This document shows, piece after piece, positions 24,827 through 33,454 of a DNA stretch of 64,000 nucleotides. The stretch is from NCBI GenBank assembly GCA_013001595.1, contig JABDMH010000090.1, forward strand, positions 1-64,000, read 5' to 3'. The DNA comes from Saprospiraceae bacterium (GTDB lineage: Bacteria; Bacteroidota; Bacteroidia; Chitinophagales; Saprospiraceae). The number at the start of each line of letters is the position of its first letter. Positions within the stretch are counted from its first letter, which is position 1. Under the pieces are notes generated by a model. That model made no database searches. It worked only from the letters and a program-made list of their open reading frames with translations, and was not told the DNA's origin. Both the position numbers and the translations under genes were made by a program.

Positions 24827-26926
24827 CTAATATCCGCCCATATAGCGACGCAAACCCCATTCTGCCGAAAGCAGGCCAAGTAATATGAAGAAAATCCAGC
24901 GCAAGCTAATGGCATTTTCCGTTTCAAAAACCCTATACAGAATAGGCTTCAACTCATCGCTGCCCTCAATTGTAGAAGACACTTCCTGCAACTGATTAGG
25001 ATAGAATAGCAACCCACCGCTGGCGTTGGAAAGCTGCCGCAGTAGGTTATGATTAGCCACTGTAGCATAGTTTTCCTTTGCAATCGCTTTTACGCTAAAT
25101 TGACCCTGGGCATCAAATCGCTCTCCTTCATATTGGGTTTGTGCACTCCAACTATAATCTCCTACAGGGAGTTTACCAGCATCTAGGGTATAACTCTTGT
25201 TCTGCTTGGTAAAAACGAAGGTAAACGTCTCACCTTGTGCGTTATTTATATTCATGGTCACTTCAGGATCATTAATCAATTCGTATGATTGATTATATAA
25301 CTCGGCATCAAATAGTGCATCCTCATTTTCAGCCAGCAAATTCTTCACCTGAAAAACCCTGAATTTACGCTTGTCCTCTTTCAAAGAAATATACTGCGCA
25401 GTTTTACCAATAATTTCATCAAAGACCTGGTGACTCTCATTTTGTAAATAATCGTACAAACCCCATCTCCATAGTCCTTCGGCCACAATAATCGATTCTT
25501 TCTTGTCTCCATCTTCCCCAAAGATCCAAAGCGGAAAATCTGTATCCACTTTGCCAATGCGTTGTTTCATAAAAACTTGTGCAGCGGGATTAACTTTAAA
25601 CTCTGCAAAGGGAGCATCAATCGGAGCAAATGAACCCAGTTGATTTAATAATTCATCTGAAAAGGTGAAGAGCGAAAAACCATCTTGGATCACCCCTTGC
25701 ACCAGATTCGAATTAATACCCTTGGGTGCAATGTTAATCAGATTTTGATATTGATTGAATAAGGATAGGTTCGTTTGGGCACCAACAACCATGAGGGTTG
25801 GCATCTTCATCTCCTTGATCTGCCTCAATAGCCTTCTCTCTTGATTTCTTTTCGTTGGCAATTGATGTAGAATGGCAAGATCAAAATCCTTAATTTCTCC
25901 GTCGAAATCCTTGGCTAATGATGTGACCACCTCATAATTCTTATTTTTTTCTAAAGCTGATCGAATAGCCCCAACATCAGGGTGAGGACTTCCAGCCAAG
26001 ATCAGCACTTTTTGTCGTGCATCGATCACATCGATGAAAAAGTCCCTGCTATTGTTGGCGTATGATTTTTCTCCTCTTAGTCCATCCAATGTCACACGAA
26101 ATCGTTGTAAGCCGGTATGTTCCTGTGGCATGGTCACCTCCAACGTTCTAAAAAAATCAGACTGATCAATACGAAAAACTACAGTCTCCAAGAGCTCCTT
26201 TCGGTCTCCGTCCATATGGTAGACTTTCAATGAGCTTCCCTGCCCGTTGCCATTAAAACAGCTCACATCTATTTGCAAGGTGGTTTTATCACCGAGATAT
26301 GAGATGTTGTTATGAAAAACCTGTCTGATGTAAAGATCCTTATCCTGAGTAGTATCTCCCAGAGCGACTGTAAAAATGGGCGCCGAAAACCGATAGTTAC
26401 TGTAGAGCGGATCCAAACCTTCATTATAGATTCCATCTGTAGCATAAATCACCGCTCCCAAATTCTGGTCTCCATATAGATCTCCAATATGAGTTAGTAC
26501 AGATGACAAGTTACTGGAACGATCATCATAGCGACCATCAATCCCCTCCCGTACCTCCTCTCCAAAGGAGATCGACCGTACATCATGGTCTTGGCCAAGT
26601 GACTGGATCATCGATGACAAATCGGTATGGTAAATAGCCAACTGAAGAGAGTCGGTTTCCGAACCAATGGACAAAGACTGATCTTGAGCCACAACCACGA
26701 TGGGCTTTTTTGTTTCTTGCTTACTTTTCTTGAGTATGGGCGAAAGTAGGAGAAGGCTGATGAGTAAAACGGATACAAACCTCAAAATGGATAACCCAAA
26801 CTTTGCCAATCTATTAACGTCCGGAAAGCCTTTTGCCCGAATGTAAAGGACAGTCGCGAAGATACCAGCAAGTATCAAGCAAAGGAAAATATACCATATG
26901 GGAAATTGGATCTCTATATTGTCCAA
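24827..26926 (-). CDS. Membrane-anchored von Willebrand factor A domain protein
   Basis: The 699-residue protein has two N-terminal membrane helices (about 10-30 and 43-63). A VWA domain opens IVVVAQDQSLSIG, where DQSLS fits the MIDAS D-x-S-x-S, and AVIYATDGIYNEG gives the T-D-G element. Middle domains are beta-rich and include VLILAGSPHPDVGAIRSALE, a fold resembling a glutamine-amidotransferase-like Rossmann segment. One C-terminal helix (SLRWIFFILLGLL) precedes a short tail ending RRYMGGY. The layout, with helices at both ends and a large periplasmic body, matches Bacteroidota proteins of the BatA-like VWA group. Their role is unknown; envelope stress or complex assembly is suggested. It is probably co-transcribed with the carboxylase gene. 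Confidence 0.8.
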   Translation of the reverse strand: MDNIEIQFPIWYIFLCLILAGIFATVLYIRAKGFPDVNRLAKFGLSILRFVSVLLISLLLLSPILKKSKQETKKPIVVVAQDQSLSIGSETDSLQLAIYHTDLSSMIQSLGQDHDVRSISFGEEVREGIDGRYDDRSSNLSSVLTHIGDLYGDQNLGAVIYATDGIYNEGLDPLYSNYRFSAPIFTVALGDTTQDKDLYIRQVFHNNISYLGDKTTLQIDVSCFNGNGQGSSLKVYHMDGDRKELLETVVFRIDQSDFFRTLEVTMPQEHTGLQRFRVTLDGLRGEKSYANNSRDFFIDVIDARQKVLILAGSPHPDVGAIRSALEKNKNYEVVTSLAKDFDGEIKDFDLAILHQLPTKRNQERRLLRQIKEMKMPTLMVVGAQTNLSLFNQYQNLINIAPKGINSNLVQGVIQDGFSLFTFSDELLNQLGSFAPIDAPFAEFKVNPAAQVFMKQRIGKVDTDFPLWIFGEDGDKKESIIVAEGLWRWGLYDYLQNESHQVFDEIIGKTAQYISLKEDKRKFRVFQVKNLLAENEDALFDAELYNQSYELINDPEVTMNINNAQGETFTFVFTKQNKSYTLDAGKLPVGDYSWSAQTQYEGERFDAQGQFSVKAIAKENYATVANHNLLRQLSNASGGLLFYPNQLQEVSSTIEGSDELKPILYRVFETENAISLRWIFFILLGLLSAEWGLRRYMGGY

Positions 26927-27323
26927 ACTCTTGAATCTATTTACTCGGAAAGACTGCCAAAGTTATGAATAGTGACAGAGTAATCAACCACGTGATCAAA
27001 CATTTGTTTCGAACCAGTATCTGACAACTCATAGCGAAACATTCTTGCTTAGGGACCGATAATAAAGAACTTCCCCATTTATACTGGTTCCTTTGAATCT
27101 ATGCTGCGTTTTAAAAAATTCATGTAGCCCACTACGCTTATTTTTTATGCCTTTCTTCGGCTCCGCTCTTAACACATTGTCTAAATTCAAAGTACACCGC
27201 CAAAATCGGGAACTTATTGTCTAACGATCCCTTACTATAAGGATTATTCGGTTCAAATATTTTAAATGGTCATAACTTTTGACCGGTAGAGATCGTTATT
27301 TTTACAATTAAACAACAGCCGCT
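26927..27323. other. Divergent intergenic region containing a foldback element
   Basis: Divergent spacer between the VWA gene and the secreted protein gene. A MITE-like foldback occupies 27049-27235. The last 85 bases before 27324 are AT-rich and presumably hold the plus-strand promoter. I see no RNA or ORF. Confidence 0.5.
27049..27235. repeat. Foldback MITE-like element
   Basis: About 187 bp with long imperfect inverted ends. The left end reads TTAGGGACCGATAATAAAG then AACTTCCCC-ATTT. The complement of the right end reads GTAAGGGATCGTTAGACAAT then AAGTTCCCGATTTT. Further in, CTTTGAATCTA at about 27090 pairs with TAAATTCAAAG at 27182-27192. A small hairpin GTAG-CCCA-CTAC sits near the centre (27125-27136). 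There is no coding potential. It shares no sequence with the other elements in the window. Confidence 0.55.
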
Positions 27324-28604
27324 ATGCGAAATTTGGGTATTCTCATGCTTCTTTTACTACTGTTGCTGGGTCAGCAAGAAGCAAAAGCCTCTTACATCAT
27401 TCTTCCCATGGATCCTGAGCAGAAAGATCACCTAAAGGCATATGGTATCACTTATTGGGTCTTGGATAAAGGATCAGAAGCCTGGTGGTTGTTAAACTAT
27501 CGTGGAGGAAGCTTTGCTTTTCGACATAATATGTTGTTTGAAAAAGAGTGTCGTACTCGAGGCGTAAGTTTTGAGATATTGCCTGATGCCCAATTTAATG
27601 GGATACTTGAAGAGATTTCCAGTCCAGCGATTAATCAGGATGCGATCAAGCTCGAGGCTGCACCAAAAATTGCTGTGTACACGCCTGACTTTAATGCCAA
27701 AGGTGAGGCAGTACAACCATGGGATGATGCGGTGACCATGGTACTGACCTATGCGGAAATTCCCTATGCGACGGTGTATGACACGGATGTGCTCGATGAA
27801 AAGCTCGCAGAATATGACTGGTTGCATCTTCACCATGAAGATTTCACTGGTCAATATGGCAAATTCTACCGAACGTATCATGCCTTTTCTTGGTATCGTG
27901 AGAATCAGAAAAAAATGGAGAAATTGGCTACCGAGCATGGGTTTGCCAAGGTTTCGCAATTGAAATTGGCAGTAGTCAAGAAGATACGGGAATATGTGAT
28001 CGGCGGTGGATTCATGTTTGCTATGTGTTCAGCAACTGATACATATGATATTGCGTTGGCTGCTGAAGGTTTGGATATTTGTGCAGAGATCTATGATGGA
28101 GATCCCGCTGATCCCAACGCGCAGCAAAAACTAGATTTCAGCAAAACATTTGCGTTTAAGGATTTTGATTTAATGAAGAACCCACTGATGTATGAGCATT
28201 CGAGCATTGATAATCGCAACCGAAAAGTCACAGCCCAAACCGACTATTTTACACTGTTCGATTTTTCAGCAAAGTGGGACCCTGTACCGGCAATGCTAAC
28301 CCAAAATCATACGCAGACCGTCAAAGGCTTTATGGGTCAATCCACCTCTTACCGGAAGAAGCATGTAAAGTCAAATGTGCTGATTCTTGGTGAGAACAAA
28401 CCTGCAGCTGAGGCCAAATATATTCATGGCACCCTGAACGAAGGACAATGGACATTCTATGGTGGTCACGACCCGGAAGACTATCAGCACTTTGTGGGAG
28501 ATCCCGACACAGATCTCAGTTTGCATCCCAACTCACCTGGATATCGCCTGATCTTGAATAATGTCTTGTTTCCAGCGGCCAAAAAGAAAAAACAAAAAAC
28601 ATAG
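27324..28604 (+). CDS. Secreted conserved Bacteroidota protein, often labelled asparagine synthetase B
   Basis: The 426-residue protein has a signal peptide (LGILMLLLLLLLGQQ, cleaved near EAKAS). The mature start ILPMDPEQKDHLKAYGITYW then WLLNYRGGSF is characteristic of a family widespread in Bacteroidota and commonly named asparagine synthetase B, without visible synthetase motifs. A flavodoxin-like core is suggested by KIAVYTPDFN, VLTYAEIPYATVYDTDVL, YDWLHLHHEDFTGQYG and GGGFMFAMCSATDTYD, followed by WTFYGGHDPEDYQH near the end. This resembles a periplasmic glutamine-amidotransferase-like or DUF4159-like fold more than an ATP-dependent synthetase. I would not assign a reaction. It stands alone, 194 bases before the fabH start. 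Confidence 0.65.
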   Translation: MRNLGILMLLLLLLLGQQEAKASYIILPMDPEQKDHLKAYGITYWVLDKGSEAWWLLNYRGGSFAFRHNMLFEKECRTRGVSFEILPDAQFNGILEEISSPAINQDAIKLEAAPKIAVYTPDFNAKGEAVQPWDDAVTMVLTYAEIPYATVYDTDVLDEKLAEYDWLHLHHEDFTGQYGKFYRTYHAFSWYRENQKKMEKLATEHGFAKVSQLKLAVVKKIREYVIGGGFMFAMCSATDTYDIALAAEGLDICAEIYDGDPADPNAQQKLDFSKTFAFKDFDLMKNPLMYEHSSIDNRNRKVTAQTDYFTLFDFSAKWDPVPAMLTQNHTQTVKGFMGQSTSYRKKHVKSNVLILGENKPAAEAKYIHGTLNEGQWTFYGGHDPEDYQHFVGDPDTDLSLHPNSPGYRLILNNVLFPAAKKKKQKT

Positions 28605-28798
28605 CACAATAGAATGCTCCTAGTCAAAGTGTAGGCTGATTGAAATCTCTTCCAAGGTCGAAGAGACCCACATTAGACCGCACTCCCCGGAATGGCCTTT
28701 CACCAGTGATCTCCCCAACTGCGGTACCCTTTTCAGGCATAATAGCGCTTTTACTGTATTACTTCTTATCTTTCCTCACGAACAGAATCTTACTCGAT

Positions 28799-29854
28799 AT
28801 GATACGCTCTAAAATAGCGGGGATCGGTCATTATGTCCCAGAAAAAGTAATCACCAATCATGATTTAGAACGACTGATGGAAACATCTGATGAATGGATC
28901 CAGGAACGGACTGGAATTCAGGAACGGAGATTTGGAAATCGAGCAGAAGAGACCACAACAACCATGGGTGCCAGAGCGGCAGAAAAAGCCATCGAGCATG
29001 CTGATATAGATAAAAACGACATTGATTTTATCGTGTTTGCAACACTCAGTCCCGACTACTTTTTTCCTGGATGTGGTGTCTTGGTACAAAGGGAGTTGGA
29101 CATTGCTAGTACAGAAATTGGTGCCTTAGATGTGCGTAATCAGTGTTCAGGTTTTGTCTACGGACTTTCTGTTGCAGATCAGTTTATTCGGTCAGGTATG
29201 TACAAGAACATTTTGTTGATTGGTGCTGAAATGCATTCCATGGGCTTGGACATGACCACCCGTGGTCGAGATGTCTCCGTTATATTTGGTGATGGTGCTG
29301 CAGCCGTGATTCTGCAACCCACAGAAGATTCCGATCAAGGTGTACTTAGTACCCATCTCCACGCCGATGGAAGACATGCTGAAGAGCTCGCCTTCATCAG
29401 TCCTGGATCTCATGGTGGTCGATACGGTGAAAAAGAAAAATACGGATTCCCGGACAATGAATTTGAATCGGTATTCATCACACGGAAGATGATCGATGAT
29501 GGCTTGATCTATCCCAATATGAACGGAAAATATGTCTTTAAATATGCCGTACAAAAATTTCCAGCTGCGGTGATGGAAGCATTGACCACCAATGGATATA
29601 AACCAAGCGACTTAGATCTGCTCATCCCCCATCAGGCCAATTTGCGCATTAGCCAATTTGTGCAAAGAACCCTGCGATTAGAGGACCACCAGGTTTTCAA
29701 TAATATTCAGAAATATGGAAACACCACGGCTGCATCCATACCCCTAGCCCTTTCTGAAGCGGTGGATTCTGGAAAGGTAAAGCGTGGTGACCTCATCTGT
29801 CTGGCAGCCTTCGGCAGTGGATTTACCTGGGGCTCTGCATTGTTAAAATGGTGA
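28799..29854 (+). CDS. fabH: 3-oxoacyl-[acyl-carrier-protein] synthase III
   Basis: I start the gene at the ATG at 28799 (MIRSKIAGIGHYVPEKVITN); an upstream extension to 28640 is low-complexity and not family-like. The 351-residue enzyme has the KASIII triad: Cys116 in NQCSGFVYGL, His278 in IPHQANLRI and Asn308 in YGNTTAASIP. It condenses acetyl-CoA or another acyl-CoA with malonyl-ACP to start fatty acid synthesis. It is longer than the usual 320 or so residues because of an insertion around 200-245 (GSHGGRYGEKEKYGF), a form common in Bacteroidota. bshB1 begins 6 bases after its stop. Confidence 0.92.
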   Translation: MIRSKIAGIGHYVPEKVITNHDLERLMETSDEWIQERTGIQERRFGNRAEETTTTMGARAAEKAIEHADIDKNDIDFIVFATLSPDYFFPGCGVLVQRELDIASTEIGALDVRNQCSGFVYGLSVADQFIRSGMYKNILLIGAEMHSMGLDMTTRGRDVSVIFGDGAAAVILQPTEDSDQGVLSTHLHADGRHAEELAFISPGSHGGRYGEKEKYGFPDNEFESVFITRKMIDDGLIYPNMNGKYVFKYAVQKFPAAVMEALTTNGYKPSDLDLLIPHQANLRISQFVQRTLRLEDHQVFNNIQKYGNTTAASIPLALSEAVDSGKVKRGDLICLAAFGSGFTWGSALLKW

Positions 29855-29860
29855 TCGCAT

Positions 29861-30580
29861 ATGAAAGTTGACATCCTAGCTATTGGTGTACATCCAGATG
29901 ATGTGGAGCTCTCCTGCTCTGGCACACTCTTACGGCAGATGTCCCTGGGATACAAGGCCGCTATTGTTGACCTCACTGAAGGAGAATTGGGCACACGAGG
30001 AAACGCCAAAACCCGTTTGGCTGAGGCAAAAAAAGCAACGGATATATTAGGTGTAGCCGAACGCATTAATCTAGGTCTTGCTGATGGTTTTTTTAGTGGT
30101 GACCGAGCTGACCAACTGAAAGTAATTCAGGCCATCCGATATTTTCGACCAGATATTGTGCTGGCCAATGCCATCGACGATCGGCATCCCGATCATGGAA
30201 GAGCTGCCAAACTGATCCATGATGCTTGTTTTTTGGCTGGGCTCCTGAAGATCGAAACGCAATCGTATGATCAATCGCCGCAGGAGAGATGGAGGCCGCA
30301 AGCGATCTATCACTACATCCAAGACAAAGTCCTAAAAGCAGATCTAGTTGTTGATGTTACCCCCTTCATGGAAAAGAAAATGGAAAGTGTGCGTGCATTC
30401 CAATCACAGTTCTATGATCCGGATTCTAAGGAAGCAGACTCACCGATTTCCGGTAAAGATTTCCTGGACTTCATCCGTGCACGGGCGCAAACCTATGGCC
30501 GGCAGATCGGAGTACCATATGGAGAAGGATTCACATCTGCAAGGCCTATAGGTAGCAAAGACCTTTTTGAGTTGATTTGA
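29861..30580 (+). CDS. bshB1: Bacillithiol biosynthesis deacetylase BshB1 (PIG-L family)
   Basis: The 239-residue protein opens with VDILAIGVHPDDVELSCSGT. His-Pro-Asp-Asp is the zinc-binding and catalytic motif of PIG-L deacetylases. DLTEGELGTRGNAKTR and DDRHPDHGRAAKL (second zinc His) are diagnostic of the BshB1 branch. It removes the acetyl group from GlcNAc-malate to give GlcN-malate, the second step of bacillithiol synthesis. The FabH gene ends six bases upstream, so they are probably one transcript; this fabH-bshB1 order is not needed by the pathway. bshA and bshC are not in the window. Confidence 0.93.
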   Translation: MKVDILAIGVHPDDVELSCSGTLLRQMSLGYKAAIVDLTEGELGTRGNAKTRLAEAKKATDILGVAERINLGLADGFFSGDRADQLKVIQAIRYFRPDIVLANAIDDRHPDHGRAAKLIHDACFLAGLLKIETQSYDQSPQERWRPQAIYHYIQDKVLKADLVVDVTPFMEKKMESVRAFQSQFYDPDSKEADSPISGKDFLDFIRARAQTYGRQIGVPYGEGFTSARPIGSKDLFELI

Positions 30581-30685
30581 ATCTCGTTTATCCGAATATT
30601 TTCGCCAATAATCCTGCAAATTCAGACAAGGCAATCTTACCAAATTGCGCTGTCTTTTGGATTGCTAAATTCTTATCTTGGCTCT

Positions 30686-31237
30686 ATGAGTAAGAAAATT
30701 CTAGTCATTACCGGAGATGCGGGTGAGAGCTATGAAACACTCTATGCTTTACATCGATTTCAAGAGGCAGGTTATGTAGCACACATTGCTGCCCCAAGTA
30801 AGCGGAGACTTCATTTGGTCATTCACGACTTTGAACCTGGATGGGATACCTATAAAGAATCACCTGGCTACAAAGTCGCTTCAGATCTGACATTCGAAGA
30901 TGTAGATGTCAATAACTACGATGCCATTTTGCTCTTGGGTGGCCGGGCTCCTGAATATTTAAGGCATAATCAGACATTGATTGGACTGGTTCAGGCTTTC
31001 GATCAAGCAGAAAAATGGATTTTCTCCATCTGCCATGGTATTCAAATACTCATAGCGGCAGGCTTGTCCAGTGGCAAGCAGTTGACTTGTTACGAACATA
31101 TAAGGTTTGAAGTCGAATCTACTGGAGGCACATTTTGCGAAGTGGAGGCCGTACGTGATGGTCACATTGTGTCAGCACAAACCTGGGAATCTCATCCTGA
31201 TTTCTACCGATTAGTTTTTGAATGCTTAAACAGTTAG
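30686..31237 (+). CDS. DJ-1/PfpI family protein
   Basis: The 183-residue cytoplasmic protein starts MSKKILVITGDAGESYETLY at the ATG at 30686; an upstream TTG would add eight residues. The nucleophile elbow is FSICHGIQIL with Cys116, preceded by YDAILLLGGRAPEYL with the conserved Gly-Gly turn, and followed by a short GKQLTCYE and an IVSAQTWESHP end. The family includes deglycases, chaperones and amidases; which activity applies is not visible. It lies about 100 bases after bshB1 on the same strand. Confidence 0.88.
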   Translation: MSKKILVITGDAGESYETLYALHRFQEAGYVAHIAAPSKRRLHLVIHDFEPGWDTYKESPGYKVASDLTFEDVDVNNYDAILLLGGRAPEYLRHNQTLIGLVQAFDQAEKWIFSICHGIQILIAAGLSSGKQLTCYEHIRFEVESTGGTFCEVEAVRDGHIVSAQTWESHPDFYRLVFECLNS

Positions 31238-31697
31238 TGGTAATCACTTATCTAATCCGATCGCAACCATAAAATTCTGGCCATGTTCTTGAAAATATGA
31301 AAAAAAATTAAAAAAAGTTAAGTCTGATTTTTGCCTCCAATTCAGCAGACAGCAATCAGACCGACAACTTCAAATTCGATGTGTATGACAGGGTAAATAC
31401 ACATTGTTCATCATACAGATACATAGATTTAAGCATTTCTTCTTCAACTTGGTAGCTATTACGATGCATTTCGATGTAAACATGTACTGGTCAGATGCAT
31501 CCGTTCAGTTTACCTCTTTCCTCTGAACACGCATAAATAAATGGCCAAATGTATAAGGAATATAAGCCCGACACAAAGCACGGACTGGAGCACAATTTGA
31601 ACAATTTTGCTGCCGTTAAAATTTGGAATCATCAGAATAGATTTACTATCTTTCTGTGAGCGTTTTGTTAAGATAACCCGTTAAAAGCTTTGTTAAA
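31238..31697. other. Intergenic region with a possible promoter
   Basis: AT-rich 460-base spacer with no credible ORF, RNA or repeat. The only signal I would mark is a Bacteroidota-like promoter near its right end (31622-31654). Confidence 0.45.
31622..31654 (+). promoter_or_regulatory. Possible Bacteroidota-type promoter ahead of the DUF2490 gene
   Basis: TTTG at 31622-31625 and TATCTTTC at 31647-31654 resemble the -33 TTTG and -7 TAnnTTTG boxes, with a 21-base spacer and one mismatch in the -7 box. The gene starts 43 bases further on. Read by eye only. Confidence 0.3.
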
Positions 31698-32423
31698 ATG
31701 CCCGTTAGCCCAAATCTCCCTGGCAAGGTATGCCTAGTGGTATGCTGCCTACTGCTAATTTTCTCCCTACCCGCACAGACCTTAATCGGAGGATCGATCT
31801 ATGATGACGAAATAGAATCCATGTCCTACAATCACGTGTGGCTTCAATACGCCAATACTTTCCGCTTTAAGGAAGATATGAGCATTGATTCTGATTTTGG
31901 TCACATATTCTACACTGGAAATAATGCCAAACGCCTGAATGTCCGCAGCACCTTTAAATACAATTTGACTGAGAATCTTCAAATTGGTGCCGGCATGGGT
32001 TTTTTCTGGATGTACAACACACCAAACCTATCTCAGGAGCTTCGCTTCAATCAAGTGATTAGCTACTTCAAGGATTTTGAAAGAAGTACCATGCATCACG
32101 ATTTTCAAATTGAAGAGCGATTGCTGCAATCACAAGAGGAGCTGCGTGATAGCAAAACGAGGCTCCGCTATCGATTTGGCTATACGATTCCCACCGGCGA
32201 CAATTTTTATTTTGGTGTCTTCGATGAGATATTTTCACACCTCAACCCGGATGCTGATGAAGCGACCATTCATATGAATAGAGCTGGAGCCTACATCGGA
32301 TATAATACACATCAATTCTTCCGTTTGGAAGCACATGTCATGATGCAGGATGAATTTCTCAAGAATCATGGATTAAGCCATCGTGCATGGGTATTTCAAG
32401 TTCGGGTAAAGCAAATCATCTAG
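31698..32423 (+). CDS. DUF2490 family outer-membrane protein
   Basis: The 241-residue protein has a signal peptide (VCLVVCCLLLIFSLPAQ). The mature part is a series of alternating amphipathic strands: WLQYANTFRFKEDMSIDSDF, FKYNLTENLQIGAGMGFFW, then QELRFNQVISYF, LRYRFGYTIP, and a terminal strand RAWVFQVRVKQII ending in hydrophobic residues as barrel proteins do. W-x-x-Y-x-N-x-F-R and QELR-x-x-Q-x match the DUF2490 family of small beta-barrels. Function is unknown. Another predicted barrel protein starts about 35 bases after its stop. Confidence 0.75.
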   Translation: MPVSPNLPGKVCLVVCCLLLIFSLPAQTLIGGSIYDDEIESMSYNHVWLQYANTFRFKEDMSIDSDFGHIFYTGNNAKRLNVRSTFKYNLTENLQIGAGMGFFWMYNTPNLSQELRFNQVISYFKDFERSTMHHDFQIEERLLQSQEELRDSKTRLRYRFGYTIPTGDNFYFGVFDEIFSHLNPDADEATIHMNRAGAYIGYNTHQFFRLEAHVMMQDEFLKNHGLSHRAWVFQVRVKQII

Positions 32424-32458
32424 CCCGCTGATCATTCGGTTATGGAGTTGGGGTGGTG

Positions 32459-33415
32459 ATGATGATGCCTCCAATGGATTACCTTTGGTGCATGTCAGGT
32501 AAAGGAGCCCAGATCTCTTGGGTATGCGCATATTTTATACTCCTAGGCTGTTGCCACCTACCCATTGGGCTGCACGGTCAGGGGCATTATTGGTGGGCTG
32601 ACAATGTGGAGTGGGACGGTGTCACACATTGGAGTGAGTACATTGTATACGGGCCCAATTTTCTGGGTCCAAATGCCATGCCGGTACCCAGTTTTTCAAC
32701 TGGAAAAATTGAAAAAAATCATGCGTTCACAGCAGGCATTCAGGGTCATTTTAATAAAGGGGACCAAACTCAAAACTTACGTATTGAGGGCACTTACGTC
32801 ATGTTAAAAGACAAAGTTTCGTTCGACTTTGACTGGGTACCCTTGGAGTTTTTTCAAGTCTCGCATGAAATGAAGACCCGGAGGAGAACATTCCATACGT
32901 TTTACGATGCCAGCAAAGCAACAGGAGATTTTTACGTCAATACCAACATTCAAGTTTTACGAAGAAAGGGATTTGCACTGGCTGCCAGATTGGGCTATAA
33001 GTTTCCGATCTCTAATATGCAAGGTGCTGCGCGCTTCACCGACTCTCCTGGATATTATGCCAATGTAAGTTCATTTGTCAACCTACAGCCTAGCAATGAG
33101 ACAAATGGCTTTGGGCTGGTCGGAATGTTGGGTTTTTATGCTTGGCAAACCAACCTGGACGAACAATTTCAGAATGACGCGCTATTGGCTGGAATCGGGC
33201 TTAGACATGAAGGTATACATTGGGACTTCGAAGGGCACTTAAGGGGCTATTGGGGTTACTTAAACATTGGTGACCAACCTGTGGTGGCAGAGATTCAGAT
33301 GGACTACAAGATGAAAAAAATCGGCGTTTCCCTGGCATTGACTAGAGGGCTTCAAGATTTTCCTTTTACCTCATTGATGCTATCGGCAACCCATTTCATG
33401 GCACCAAGGCAATAA
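32459..33415 (+). CDS. Predicted outer-membrane beta-barrel protein, family unknown
   Basis: About 318 residues from the ATG at 32459; an ATG at 32492 gives a more normal signal peptide (WVCAYFILLGCCHLPIGLHGQ) and is equally likely. The mature protein consists of alternating hydrophobic strands with aromatic ends, such as HYWWADNVEWDGVTHWSEY, GFALAARLGYKFPI, GFGLVGMLGFYAW and VSLALTRGLQDFPF, and ends in LMLSATHFMAPRQ. This fits an 8- to 12-strand barrel. I recognise no named family. It is probably co-transcribed with the DUF2490 gene, so the two may work together in the outer membrane. Confidence 0.65.
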   Translation: MMMPPMDYLWCMSGKGAQISWVCAYFILLGCCHLPIGLHGQGHYWWADNVEWDGVTHWSEYIVYGPNFLGPNAMPVPSFSTGKIEKNHAFTAGIQGHFNKGDQTQNLRIEGTYVMLKDKVSFDFDWVPLEFFQVSHEMKTRRRTFHTFYDASKATGDFYVNTNIQVLRRKGFALAARLGYKFPISNMQGAARFTDSPGYYANVSSFVNLQPSNETNGFGLVGMLGFYAWQTNLDEQFQNDALLAGIGLRHEGIHWDFEGHLRGYWGYLNIGDQPVVAEIQMDYKMKKIGVSLALTRGLQDFPFTSLMLSATHFMAPRQ

Positions 33416-33454
33416 ATGGGTTGTGACAGCCATAGCCATTCGCAAGACGATACA

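Noticed and set aside
28640-28798. In-frame upstream extension of fabH
   Set aside because: The added 53 residues are unlike the family, while the ATG at 28799 gives the normal FabH beginning.
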